Notes: generated by a model not told the origin, from the letters alone. DNA of 64,000 nt from Metopolophium dirhodum (GCF_019925205.1 NC_083564.1:14852134-14916133), one strand, 5' to 3'; positions 46,647-58,340 are shown, counted from the first letter of the stretch. Program-made: numbers and translations.

Positions 46647-49600
46647 TCACTCTATAGAGTAGTGACCGTGAGCCAAGGTATGTATTTGATCCTCAAGTAT
46701 AACCCTCTTGTCATCGAAACTATTATAAGTTAATTTGATTGATTTAATAGTCTTCAATCGATGTTTGAACGACCGGATAGAGACATTCTCCGTCATCACA
46801 TCCAAAGTTGTATCACCAAACAGACAGCGATAATGATCGTTGAAATTCATATGGTTTCTGACTACATGCCCGCGGATTCCTTTCGCCCTGATCTTCTCCT
46901 TGCCATTGATCTTATATGAATAAGACTTTGCTCTGAGCCCACAGAAATGCGTCATAACCTCTGAATTTGTTTCATCGGAAAACAAACCAGGGATTTTTCT
47001 TTCGCTCGGCAATGTAACATGGATGATCTTGTGGTAAGTCTGATGTATCCATTCGATCGAGTAAATTGGAATTATTCTCCAGGTCTTTGTAAAAATCATC
47101 GGTTTGAATATAGTATACCAGTGAATCTAAAATTACAATATAAATTAATATATGAAAATTAGTATAGTTTGAAAACATTTACCTGTATCAGTATACATGA
47201 GCTCAATTTTATCCCTATAATGAGCATGCATAACGTTATAATGATAATCATACATGACGGTCTTGGAAATTTCCAACACTGCAAAACCTGGTGAAAATTA
47301 AAAAAATATTAAAATATGTTTGATAATAGTAAATTAGTTATATATATATATATTTACCTATATATATTGGCTTGTTAAACATGATAATTTTGTTTTCTAA
47401 TGAGACAGCGTTGAGGGTTTCGTCATACGTAGTACAGTGTTTGAATATAGTAAGATTTATAAGTTTTTGCAAACGTTTTTCACTACAAACAAGCTCCATT
47501 TTAAAACGTTTCCTTAAAGATTCCATGGTTTTCCCAAAAACGGCATTGTTTAAGAGTTTGAAGAAATCCTTTTCAAAGTCGTTCCTCGCTTTTTTCCGCA
47601 TCTCAGTGTTTAATTCTATGTATTTTTTAAGCCAGTCCGACTGATTAAACTGCACAACTCTGTGAACCTACAATAAAACAAAATATGCAATAAATAAAAT
47701 AAATAAAATAAATATGCTACTTTTTCCACAACGAGTCCGTTGGCTATAGCCTGCTGCAGGTTCCGATAATGAATCACATAGTTTTTCTTTGATTCTAAAG
47801 TCGCCATAAGTTTTTTAACTTTTGAACCAGGTGGAATACTATTTTTCGGTAGGAATGGCAGATCATTATGCTTGTCGTGAAGTTCTTTTGGATATGATAT
47901 ATCGACCTCATACATCCGCCCGATTGGTGATCTATCGTTTAAATCATTTAACCCCTCTAGTTTCGGCTCAACCCACTTAAATCCTCCGTATGGCATGAAT
48001 TGTGACATTGCGTAACCGTACAAGTTGTTACCTGCAATTTAAGTAATATAATAAATTTAATATTAAATTAAATATAACATTATACTCACAATCCTGATAA
48101 ACAAGCCATGATTTTGGTTGTGTTGGATCATAATCTGGTGTCTTTTCATTATTCGCCTTTGCATATCTCATGCTCGCCTGGGTCAAGCCGCCACGAATTC
48201 CTATAATAAAAACAGATATTTTATCACATTATTTTTATTTTTTTTTAATAAATAACCTGACCTCACCTTTCTCGAACATTAACAAAATATCATAATCCGA
48301 AATCAGTTCAAGTTGTTGACCCGTGTATTTCAGCATACAGTCAAAACTAAATCCCGGTGCTGTGTAGTAAAATGATGGGTCCAGATGGTAAGTTCTTATA
48401 CAGAGATCTCGGAAATTTTCAAACACATCAGTCAGCAGCAGCACGTCGATTTTTAAATAAAGATCAGAGTATTCCCCGAGTGTTTGACATTGAAATGATT
48501 CCAAACTGTATTTGCATGCTCAAAATCCTCATGTTTTATATGTGATTCGTCCAATGTACTGTAAAAATATTTTTTCGCCGGTAAACTGGTTTCTTCAAGC
48601 TTATCCCATTCATCTGTGTAGTCATACGGGTATACCCCCTTACGAGTAACTAGTGGTAAATCTTGTGTAGAAAAATGTTTTGCACTGTCTCTAAACTTTT
48701 CAAATCCTGGTGTAATTAAATTTTTTGAAAGTGTTGATAAACTGGAGGCCATAAATCTTAGTGTGTCGATAAATCTTAATGTGAAGAAGTTGCTAATGTA
48801 TTTTGAAAACGTAATAAACTTTTCTTCGCTGTTTGGTATTACCGAGATAGAGTTTGTATCATACCCGAGACGAGTGACAATAAAATGTGCATCATAATTT
48901 GATAAATTATGAAAAAATACTGGTACGAAGTTAGGTGTTTGAAGTTTAAGATTACACGTATTGCATAATGATTGTCTAAATTTCCCTGATAAATGACAAT
49001 GATCAGCCACTTTATGATTTTCATGAGAAAATTTGGTTTTGCATAAATTACAAGTATTACATGTTTCATGTGTTCTCCGCTGTTCAATAGTGAAAATTAT
49101 AGGGGTGTTTGTTTTGAGTAGTTTTTCAATTTTTTGACCTATATTCACAATACTATCTATAAAATGTCTCGCCACGTCTTTATTATTTTCATTTCCACGG
49201 TAAATTACAGGCGATGTCGGAATTCCGAATTTTTCAAGCAGTTCCACTGGTATTTCTTCATTTGCTTTAACCATAAACCCATAGCTCATGGGCTCGTGTT
49301 CTTGAAAAGCTGTTGTTTTTTCTCCAATTTTCTCATCACTTTTCTTTAGAATTGCTTCGAAATCTGCGTAAATTACTATAGGATGACGTTGCGTTTTATC
49401 CCATGCAGTAAACTCGGGTATTGATCCGGGTTCAGGTAACTGAGGTAGTATGGGCTTGTGTTCCCCACATATTAATTTATGTTGTTCAAGTCCTGCAACT
49501 CCGTTTAATTTATATTTGTATTGTTGTTTATCGAATGATGTAAAGCACCGTTTGCAGAAAATTAACTGTCCATTATGTTTGGTTTTTAGAGTGCTAATGA

Positions 49601-50922
49601 GTCTTGAAAAATTAGAGATGTAACTATAGTGTGTGTTATCGTCCTGGTCTGAAATTAGTAAAAGATCGAAGTGATCGGGTTTTTCTTCATGTACTACTTT
49701 TAGTGGAAATACTTTATATTCCGGAAATTTCGGTGGTTGAAATTGTTTATCGATACCGTAAACATTGACAGAGACGTTTGGATTATTTTTTTCAAAAATT
49801 TTAATCTGATTTAGTGGTGTTGGAAATGATAGATTTGTAAAATTATATTTTTCTTGGTGTTTAAAATAATTATCACCAACACGATGTTTATTATTTCCTG
49901 TAACATGTTTTGCTAGGATCGCCCATTTGAAGCATTGTGAGTCTAAGTTCTGCGGATTAATCACAGCTTTTTTATTTTCTATTGCGCCTGGTAGTTGTAT
50001 GTATGATGAGCCGCCTATAGGTTTATATTTATATACACCTAACATTAAACCGTCTATACATTGTAATGTGAAACCACTACCCTTGCTTGTATACTCGTCT
50101 TGCTCTTTCATTAATTTAGCGAATGCCTCTTCAACAATTTCCTGTACTCCGGTATCACAGAAAATCGCCTTAGCCGATGTTTTAAAAGCACGGTTTTCCG
50201 ATGAATATTCCACATTCGGTATATTATATGTCGCCTCAAGCTTTAAATTAAACTTGATCGGATTTTTACTCACAATTGATTTTAGTAAATTGATTAGTTC
50301 GGATTTAATCGAATCAAGAAAGTAGATATAGTTTTGAATATTGTTGGTATTTTTCACGTAATACCAGGTAATTGTATGATTTGATGATGTAGAGATTTGT
50401 GTAAATCCTGAAGACTTTACGAGATTTAAACGTAATTTTTTTAGCCTAACAGCCGACGTTGTATTTGCACTGGAGACACGTTTGCCATTAACGAGCGTAG
50501 TGTATGAATCTTTTATTTAAAAAAAAAAAAAAACTAATTAGTTTATAGCACGCTTATAAAAAAAAAAAATTCTAACCTTGAGAATCATAAAGTCCGAGAT
50601 TCTCAACGGTGTCTAGAACTTCCAAGCATTCAGCGTCATTCACGTTACTCCAAAATTCGTCCATCGTGTTATCTCGTTCTGGTGAAAAGCGATCATTTTG
50701 TCCGAAAAGATCAATATCGTCTAGAACCTCCCAGCATTCATTCGCGTTACTCGTAAATTCGTCCCTCGCGTTATCTTGAATGGGTGATAAGCGGACATTT
50801 TGTTTATCTCGTACAGTTGATACGCAATCTTTACGAACGGATGATGTACCAGGCTGTAAGTCTGGCACAAAAACGTGTGGCGCGATTTGTACTATACCTG
50901 ATAAAACATTTGAAATATAATA

Positions 50923-53059
50923 CAGTAAAACCTCGGTAAAACGGAACTTCGGTAAGACGGAAACCCCGGTATTACGGAATATTTGTTTGGTCCCGTTTCA
51001 AATTACATATAATTTTATCCCGCTAAGACGGAAACCTCGCCAAGCCGGAAACGGACACGTTTTTGTAATGAAAGTTGATGAAAACCCTCGCTAAGACGGA
51101 AATATAACACGATTTTCGTGTAATAAATTTATTTTCGTACTGTCGATACCCATAGATAATCGATATACGAGCGCGTACGATGACATTAAAAACTAATAAA
51201 ATTGATATGTATACACTACCTATACAATATTATTATCTGAGTTGCTTGGTTCAGTATCAAATCGTATATCGTTACGTTCGTGTCGTTTACGTCGTTGAGT
51301 TTTCCGTCTATCGTTGAAAATGTCGAAAAAAACAACTCTTACGCTATCGGATAAAATAAAATTAATCGAGTTAAAGCAACATGAGAATCTTTCAGTGAAG
51401 GAACTTATGGTGAAATTTAAGTGTGGAAAAACGCAAGTTTATGAGGCAATAAAAAATAAAGACAAACTAATGGAGCAGTGGGTGAGTTGTAAAAATTCTG
51501 GTAAAAGTAAAAGAGTGGTGTCGGTGGGATATGAACAAGTTGAACGAGATTTATACAGGTGGTTCATCAATTGTCGGTCGAAAAGTTTGCCCATCTCTGG
51601 ACCTATTATACAAACAGAGGCCACTAAATTGGCAGAAAAACTCGGAATCAGTGATTTTAAAGCTTCAAACGGTTGGCTTGACCGGTTCAAACAACCGCAC
51701 AATATCGTCTGCAAACAAATCAATGGAGAAGCAAATTATGTAAATCAAGATACAGTTGAAAATTGGAAACGCAAACTCTTAGTTCTCATTAAAGGGTATG
51801 AAGCTAAAGACATTTATAATGCCGACGAAACTGGTCTTTTTTTTAGAGGGATCCCTACCAAGTCTTTAGTAATAAAGGGCGATGCGTGTGTTGGTGGTAA
51901 AAAATCTAAGGATAGGTTAACTGTATTAATGTGTGGGAGCATGGCAGGTGAAATAAGGAAACCTCCTGTTATAGGCAAATCCATGAAACCTCGTTGTTTT
52001 AAGAATATGAATATTGCTTTGTTACCTGTGACTTGGAAATCTAACAAGAAGGCTTGGATGACGGCCGAAATAATGGAACAGTGGTTGCAATATTTCAATG
52101 CAGATATGCGATCACAGAACAGAAATATTTTATTATTTTTGGACAATGAGACATGTCATCCTTACATTGAACTGTCTAACGTGAAAATTCATATGCTACC
52201 CCCAAACACCACTTCGGTTTCTCAACCGATGGACGAAGGAGTTATTTACACCTTTAAGTCGTACTATCGTAAATTTATGCTACAGTCGCTTGTGTGCAAA
52301 ATTGATAGTTCTACTTCGGTTAACCAGCTTGCTACTTCGATAACTGTGTTAGATGCTGTAAATTGGATTTCTTTATCGTGCAATAGTTTAAAAAATGAAT
52401 GTGTACAAAATTGTTTCCGTAAAGCTGGATTCTTGATTGATGGATCGGACGTGAATCCCAATGAGAATGCCCTGACTGAAATTCAAGATATCTTTGCTGC
52501 ACTTGATTTTGACCAAGAACAATTTCTGCACATTGATGACCAACTTGAGACGCAGCAAATCCATGATTCGGCTTTATCCATGGTTGAGAATGAAAGTGAA
52601 AAAGACGAAGACAACGACGAAAACCAATATGAAGAACCAGAAAATATGGTAAAAGATTACAAAACTGCTATCTGCTACCTCGAGGAACTACAAAAATTTT
52701 CCCTCACAGTATCTAATAGTGAGCTTTTGGATTTTATTTCGAGAGCCAAGGAGTGTGTGGAACGCGACGCCTTACAAAATAAAAAGCAAAAATCAATAAC
52801 CGATTTTTTTCAAAAAATATAATTATGTATTTATTAATGTATACTGGCTAAAAATAAATACGTAATAAATAAAATATATAGATGAATAAGTATAAATATA
52901 AAATTAAATAAAAAATATAAATTGTATGTATTATGTATCAACTGGTTTAAAATAAATATATATGTAATCTTTAATTTTATTCAATTAAATTTTTTGAACC
53001 CCGTCAAGATGGAAAAATATCATGGTCCCATGCGATTCCGTCTTATCGAGGTTTTACTG
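50923..53059 (+). mobile_element. pogo/Tigger transposon nested in a polymerase intron
   Basis: The left end begins CAGTAAAACCTCGGTAAAAC, and the right end, reverse complemented, begins CAGTAAAACCTCGATAAGAC. TA flanks both ends (50921-50922, 53060-53061). It lies within the first intron (53100-50898) of the polymerase gene, opposite in orientation, leaving the splice sites untouched. CGGTAAGACGGAA-type subterminal repeats are visible. Confidence 0.95.
51320..52822 (+). CDS. pogo/Tigger-family transposase
   Basis: About 500 aa from the ATG at 51320; an upstream TTG is not a likely start. N-terminal CENP-B-type HTH pair: LSVKELMVKFKCGKTQVYEA and, from about residue 95, PIIQTEATKLAEKLG with WLDRFKQPHNI. 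DDE_1 catalytic region: NADETGLFFRG, FLDNETCHP and VSQPMDEGVI. An acidic tract (EKDEDNDENQYEEPE) is followed by a C-terminal QKSITDFF, a canonical PCNA-interacting (PIP) box, as reported for pogo transposase. The frame is intact, so the element may be functional. It acts in the nucleus, inserting at TA. Confidence 0.95.
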   Translation: MSKKTTLTLSDKIKLIELKQHENLSVKELMVKFKCGKTQVYEAIKNKDKLMEQWVSCKNSGKSKRVVSVGYEQVERDLYRWFINCRSKSLPISGPIIQTEATKLAEKLGISDFKASNGWLDRFKQPHNIVCKQINGEANYVNQDTVENWKRKLLVLIKGYEAKDIYNADETGLFFRGIPTKSLVIKGDACVGGKKSKDRLTVLMCGSMAGEIRKPPVIGKSMKPRCFKNMNIALLPVTWKSNKKAWMTAEIMEQWLQYFNADMRSQNRNILLFLDNETCHPYIELSNVKIHMLPPNTTSVSQPMDEGVIYTFKSYYRKFMLQSLVCKIDSSTSVNQLATSITVLDAVNWISLSCNSLKNECVQNCFRKAGFLIDGSDVNPNENALTEIQDIFAALDFDQEQFLHIDDQLETQQIHDSALSMVENESEKDEDNDENQYEEPENMVKDYKTAICYLEELQKFSLTVSNSELLDFISRAKECVERDALQNKKQKSITDFFQKI

Positions 53060-53335
53060 TAATAATAATAAATATTTAAAGTGGATACAAAAATACATAC
53101 CATGAGCATTTTTCAAATGTTTATTGAGACCGGCCTTATAACTGAACGTAATACCACACCTAATACATGGGATACGCTCGGCGTTGTGATTTTTTTCGTG
53201 TTTAGTTAGACTACGTTTCACCGTGAATTCCGAAGGACATTGTCGACATTTAAACATTTCGAGATGTGTTTTTCGGTGAGCGATCAAATTTGACTTGTAT
53301 ACGAATTTCAAAAAACATTGCTCGCATTTAAACAT

Positions 53336-53705
53336 TTTAAAATAAATTAACAAGAAAAATTAAAACGTTATATGATAATTACGTGTGTAGTATTGACACA
53401 GAGCGATCGAGAGAGATATAGGTTAATATGGTACGACAAAATATCATCAACTATGGGGAGTAATGAATAGCGACTATTCATTCATTCAAAAAATCCCTAC
53501 CTAAGACCTGCCGCCGCCGCCGCCGCCACCACCGATCTCAGTTATACAATGAAATACAGGGTCGTCGGTTTGTTGTATATATCGGGTGTGTTAATATCCG
53601 TATGGTAAAGTGTTCCATAGATACGTATCTAGTAATATACTTCTATTACTATGTAGAACATTGTCCACGAACTGTTGAAATCACACATTATTTTTTTTTA
53701 ATTGT

Positions 53706-53753
<48 letters not shown>
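53336..53753. other. Polymerase upstream region with microsatellites
   Basis: Holds a GCC/CCG repeat at about 53509-53528 and a (TA)n run at about 53709-53751, into which the LTR element is inserted. The Polinton terminus may lie here, but I cannot identify its TIR. Confidence 0.5.
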
Positions 53754-53756
<3 letters not shown>

Positions 53757-54352
53757 AACGAGCTGTGACTACGTATATAATAATAATAATGATATATTCA
53801 ATAATAGACATAAATGCTGCAGGGAGCACGTAACCCCGGGCGGCATACATCGATAAAACTAATAGTAGTAATATCAGTAATCCCGGAAAGCCTAATAGTA
53901 ATAACATCAACGGTACCGCACAACACGTGATAAGTATATGCACGCATTATCCATATTCTAGGAAAAACGAATTATATAATAAGCGTAAAAGATCATGACT
54001 TTGTACAAAATATATACTCCTAAAATAACATAACTATACGAATGACGTCTAAAGGTGACCTCAGGAGTACGCAGAGATATACCGTTTTTATACTAAAATG
54101 CCATAGGAGGGAGCTATTAGGAATAACCGACGAGGTACGTCGATGGACAAGTGTCCATCAGACGAGCACCAGCAGAGAAACCACCAAGTCAATTATTAAG
54201 TCACATCTCGTTTACCAAAGTTATTAGTTAATTATTTTGGACTTAGAATATTTACGTTTAAATTACAAATAAATATACATAACTCATACAGTCAACTTGT
54301 TATTTATTTCAAAATACTTCCATTATTAAGCTGAAGTAGTTGGTTCGTTACA
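53754..54352 (+). repeat. 5' LTR of a split LTR retroelement (599 bp)
   Basis: Starts TGTAACGAGC and ends GTTCGTTACA (6-bp inverted ends). It is followed two to three bases on by a PBS-like TTGGCGCTGTGGACAGGG. Nearly identical to the truncated inverted LTR at 38889-39485, whose partner features (PPT) mark it as the 3' LTR. Confidence 0.92.
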
Positions 54353-54980
54353 AAATTGGCGCTGTGGACAGGGTGTCTCAAAAGATACTAAGAAGAAAAG
54401 AAAAACAATTACAACATTTTTGAAATTTTTCGAAAATTTTGAAAATTTTTTCAATCTTCTTAATTCAATCAAGGAGGAAAATTCTTCACTGGATCACCGT
54501 TGGGAGAATTGATCACCTTCCAGCAACTCCGAGAAAGAATCCTGTACAACTACGTAATATAGCCAACTACAATCAACAGTAACCAAATGGAAGCACCCGC
54601 TGTACCAGCTGCGTTGTTGTGAGTATGCAGTATACTGCAATATAATTAATATCGGTGTTCGTCTCCTATGGTATAGTACTTGACCATAGTATATAATAAT
54701 AAGTGAATAAAAAATAGTCGTGTTATATTATATAGGAAATTTTAGGAATTTGAATTTTCGTTTCAATAAAACAAATTGTGTGAAATTTTACAATTGTTTA
54801 AATAAAATAAATCAATAGTTTTTCGAAGATTAAATTAAAATTACTTTTGAATAAAATAATAATTTATTTTGAAATAACGTAAATAATTATTTTAAATAAA
54901 TTAAAGGTTATTCAAACCTTTAACTTAAATAAAATAATAATTTTATTTTCAGGAATTTTATGTTTCAATCAGTTTTAATA
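54353..54980 (+). other. Leader of the split LTR element
   Basis: PBS at about 54354-54372. Then a noncoding leader and an ATG at 54587 opening a very short frame (MEAPAVPAALL) that runs into GTGAGT, a splice-donor-like string. This may be a first gag exon whose continuation is the remnant at 41084-40240. AT-rich satellite follows. Confidence 0.6.
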
Positions 54981-56184
54981 GAGTAAGCTAGATATTGTTC
55001 AGTACTTTAAGTTAATTAAAATAAAATAAAATAATAACTTTATTTTACAATAAAATTATTCAATCATTTAAATAATTTAAATTAATAAATTGATTTAACT
55101 TAGAATTTTCAATCATTAAATAAAATAAAATAATAACTTTATTTTACAATAAAATTATTCAATCATTTAAATAATTTTAAATAATAATTTAATTTAACTC
55201 AATATTTTTCATTCTAATAAAATAAAATAAAATTTTTTATTTTACAATAAAATTATTCAAGCATTTAAATAATTTAAAAATAATAAATTGATTTAACTTA
55301 GAATTTCAAATCATTAAATAAAATAAAATTTTACAATAAAATTATTCAAACATTTAAATAATTTAAATTAATAAATTGATTTAACTTAGAATTTTAATCA
55401 TTAAATAAAATAAAATAATAATTTTATTTTACAATAAAATTATTCAATCATTTAAATAATTTAATTTAACTCAATATTTTTTTTTATTCTAATAAAATAA
55501 AATAAAAATTATTCAATCATTTAAATAATTTAAAATAATAAATTGATTTAACTTAGAATTTTCAATCATTTAAATAATTTAAAATAATTAATTTAATTTA
55601 ACTCAATATTTGTCATTCTAATAAAATAAAATAAAATTTTTATTTTACTATAAAATTATTCAATCATTTAAATAATTTAAAAATAATAAATTGATTTAAC
55701 TTAGAATTTCAAATCATTAAATAAAATAAAATTTTACAATAAAATTATTCAATCATTTAAATAATTTAAATTAATAAATTAATTTAACTTAGAATTTTTA
55801 ATCATTAAATAAAATAAAAAAATAACTTTATTTTACAATAAAATTATTCAATCATTTAAATAATTTAAAAATAATAATTTAATTTAACTCAATATTTTTC
55901 ATTCTAATAAAATAAAATAAAATTTTTATTTTACAATAAAATTATTCAATCATTTAAATAATTTAATATAATAAATTAATTTAACTTAGAATTTTTAACC
56001 ATTAAAATAAAATAAAATAATAACTTATTTTACAATAAAATTATTCAATCATTTAAATAATTTAAAATAATAAGTTGATTTAACTTAGAATTTTCAATCA
56101 TTAAATAAAATAAAAAAATAACTTTATTTTACAATAAAATTATTCAATCATTTAAATAATTTAAAAATAATAATTTAATTTAAC
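54981..56184 (+). repeat. AT-rich satellite, right block
   Basis: About 12-13 degenerate units of roughly 90-96 bp alternating two variants, one with TTTAACTTAGAATTTT and one with TTTAACTCAATATTTTTCAT. It is the inverted homologue of 41251-41885. Confidence 0.92.
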
Positions 56185-57283
56185 CTATTTTTAATATTTT
56201 TCAACTGCTATTAGAACGATATTATATCAGGAGCCTTATATTCAATTTTCACGCTTTTTTACCCAACAAAAAAATTTTTATTGATATTTATAGAAAAAAA
56301 AACTAAAAAAATTGAAAACTGACAATGTCCGTAAACAGCTCAAAAAGAGTCAAAATATTTTCAACATTTTATGGTGTATAGAAAATGCTAATTTAAACAT
56401 TCAGTGAAATTTTCAAGTATCTACAGTCATTCGTTTTTTAATTACAATAAAATAAGAAAATTGTTACATGAGAAATCGACAAAAATATCAAATGTTGTAA
56501 AAATATAAATTTCAGACGCTCATAAAAATTTAATTTAAGTTTCTTCTAGACATTTTTTTTTTGATAAAGGTAGACAAACTTATGAGTAATCTTATATTAC
56601 ATTTTGAAATCTTAGATTTAAAAAGAAAAATTTTTATGAATTCTCATCAAAATAATTTGCTATTTTTCGTGATTTTTCCGTATTTTGTCAAAATTTGAAC
56701 TTTAAATGCTTATAATTAAAAACTGTGACTAAGGATTTTTAATTTTTTTCATCTGCCTTTGAAACAATAACCTAGCAGCCTTCTATTAAATTTTCAAGCT
56801 TTTTTACTCGACAGATAAAATTTTATTGATATTTATAGAAAAAAAAACTAAAAAAATTGAAAACTGACAATGGCCGTAAACAGCTCAAAAAGAGTCAAAA
56901 TATTTTGTAAATTTTATGGTGCATAGAAAATGCAAATATAAACATTCAGTCAAAATTTCATGTCCCTACGGTTATTTGTTTTAGAGTTACACCAAAAACC
57001 AAAATCGATTTTCTCGAAAACAGATTTTGCGTAAAAATTCCTGTTTTTCCTTAATTTTTCTTTTGTTTTTCACGTCGCTTGTGAAAACTACTGGGAAATT
57101 TTTACTTTTGACCCCCCAAAGTACCAACTAGATTCACTTTCCTATCAGAAAAGTTACTATTGAAGAAAATCCAAGCACTTTTACTGTCCTAAAAGGTGAT
57201 GACAGACACAAAAATAAAAAAAAAAATAAAAAAAAAACACATATCATTGTAGAATCAATACATTCATCGCTTCGCTCAGAATC
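56185..57283 (+). repeat. Family R repeat, 3' half, fused to protease gene
   Basis: Continues where 41886-42262 leaves off when both are read in family orientation. It contains an internal duplication (56270-56400 resembles 56810-56945) and ends GCTTCGCTCAGAATC next to the protease frame. It includes the empty hAT target at about 57150. Confidence 0.88.
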
Positions 57284-57654
57284 TAAAACTAATAACTACG
57301 TTACCCAGAAGAGCGCTGTACGATTTCGAACTTATAAAATTTGCACGTTTGAATAAAATACCGCATTTCATCGGCGTGTTTACTCGAGATAGGTTACCCG
57401 TACGTCGTAAACGAGTAGAATCAGCGATTGTTAACTTGGATACGGAAAACGGTACAGGTACTCACTGGGTAGCGTATAGAAAAATCGGAAATCAAGTTGA
57501 ATATTATGACAGTTTTGGAAATTTACCACCTCCATTAGAAGTACAACGATATTTTCACGGATGTGACATAAATTTCAATTACAGCAGAGAGCAGAAATAT
57601 AATACTACAAACTGTGGACACTTGTGTTTAAAATTTTTATCATGTATACGATAA
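57284..57654 (+). pseudogene. Adenain-like cysteine protease, detached C-terminal half of the fusion
   Basis: The frame is open from the repeat junction (about 57284) to 57654. It has HWVAY (His), YYDSFG (Asp) and NCGHLC (Cys), matching the protease half at 33880-34233 closely. The first internal Met is at 57349, so no native start remains. The catalytic core looks intact but the gene is decapitated. Confidence 0.88.
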
Positions 57655-58340
57655 CGTTAAACGGGAACTCGAGTGAATTGTCATGCGACATTTTTCCACC
57701 GCTAGAAGTAGAAAGCACAGCACAAATATGTCTTTTGAGTCTACAGACAAATAATTCGATACCGAACATTGAACCCGGTTGCAATACTATCGGTTTCCGT
57801 AATATGATTGGACAAAGAGAGGAAGTTATTATACCCACAGGCTCGTATGAGTTTGAAAATTTAGAGACTGTTATAAAAAAAAATATGCCCGATTATATCG
57901 ACTGGTTTGAATTAAAAGCAAACAATACCACATTAAAGTGTATAGTCTCGTGTAGTCATGACGTAGACTTATCAGTTGAGAATAGTATAGCGAAGTTATT
58001 GGGTTTTAGAAATTATTTATACACTTCTCGTATTAATCATGAATCTGAAAGTACAGTTAAGATAATGAAAATCAATAGTATAAAAGTAGAGTGCAACTTG
58101 ATTACTGGTTCATTCTGTGATGGAGCACCGAGCCAGATCATACATGAACTTTATCCAACTGTCCCGCCAGGTTATAAAATCATCGAAGTACCTAGTCATC
58201 TAGTTTTTTATGCTCTCAATACGACTTCAATATCTAGAGTATACATCGTGTTAAAAGATCAGAACGATTGTCTAATAAATCTGCGCGGTGAACCAATTAC
58301 GATTCGATTACAAATAACGAGTGGAAATGGGTGGTGGTGA
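57642..58340 (+). CDS. Polinton minor capsid (penton-like) protein, second copy
   Basis: ATG at 57642, overlapping the protease by 13 bp exactly as in copy 1; 232 aa. Very similar to 34221-34922 over its full length, including SFCDGAPSQIIHELYPTVP and LRGEPITIRLQIT, with the C-terminus differing (SGNGWW). Intact frame. No small basic ORF follows. Confidence 0.82.
   Translation: MYTITLNGNSSELSCDIFPPLEVESTAQICLLSLQTNNSIPNIEPGCNTIGFRNMIGQREEVIIPTGSYEFENLETVIKKNMPDYIDWFELKANNTTLKCIVSCSHDVDLSVENSIAKLLGFRNYLYTSRINHESESTVKIMKINSIKVECNLITGSFCDGAPSQIIHELYPTVPPGYKIIEVPSHLVFYALNTTSISRVYIVLKDQNDCLINLRGEPITIRLQITSGNGWW

Larger units (their letters stand above)
42246..53335. mobile_element. Polinton (Maverick) copy 2, main segment
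   Basis: Order: PLA2 capsid protein (-), ATPase (+), conserved unknown (+), integrase (+), two small ORFs (+), spliced protein-primed DNA polymerase (-). It lacks protease and capsid genes at its left edge. These are found at 57284-58340 in the orientation expected if 41.3-54.9 kb were inverted. A Tigger element is nested in the polymerase gene. Confidence 0.9.
46647..53335 (-). pseudogene. Protein-primed family B DNA polymerase, eight exons, two frameshifts
   Basis: Exons: 53335-53101, 50897-50577, 50509-48267, 48200-48090, 48031-47721, 47667-47358, 47287-47183 and 47126-46647, all GT-AG; the sum is divisible by three. Exon 1 encodes three C2H2 fingers (CEQCFLKFVYKSNLIAHRKTH and two more). 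Exon 3 has exonuclease motifs YADFE, FFHNLSNYDAHF and YSDLYLKIDVLLL, plus an HNH/endonuclease VII-like cluster (CNLCK, VADHCHLSG, CNTCN). Palm motifs follow: DCNNLYG (exons 4/5), KLLNNAVFGKT (exon 6) and YTDTDS (exons 7/8). The product would replicate the element from a protein primer. A one-base loss near 48485 and a one-base gain in an A-run near 46995 break the frame; either could be decay or assembly error. Confidence 0.9.
57284..58340 (+). mobile_element. Polinton copy 2, detached capsid segment
   Basis: Protease plus minor capsid gene. It begins at the same codon region where the PLA2 frame of 42246 is cut, and is bordered by the complementary half of the same type of repeat. This fits one Polinton split by repeat insertion and inversion. 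The right edge is unrelated sequence after the minor capsid stop; no major capsid gene remains. Confidence 0.82.

Noticed and set aside
48839..49087. 82-codon minus frame inside the polymerase
   Set aside because: Alternative frame of polymerase exon 3.
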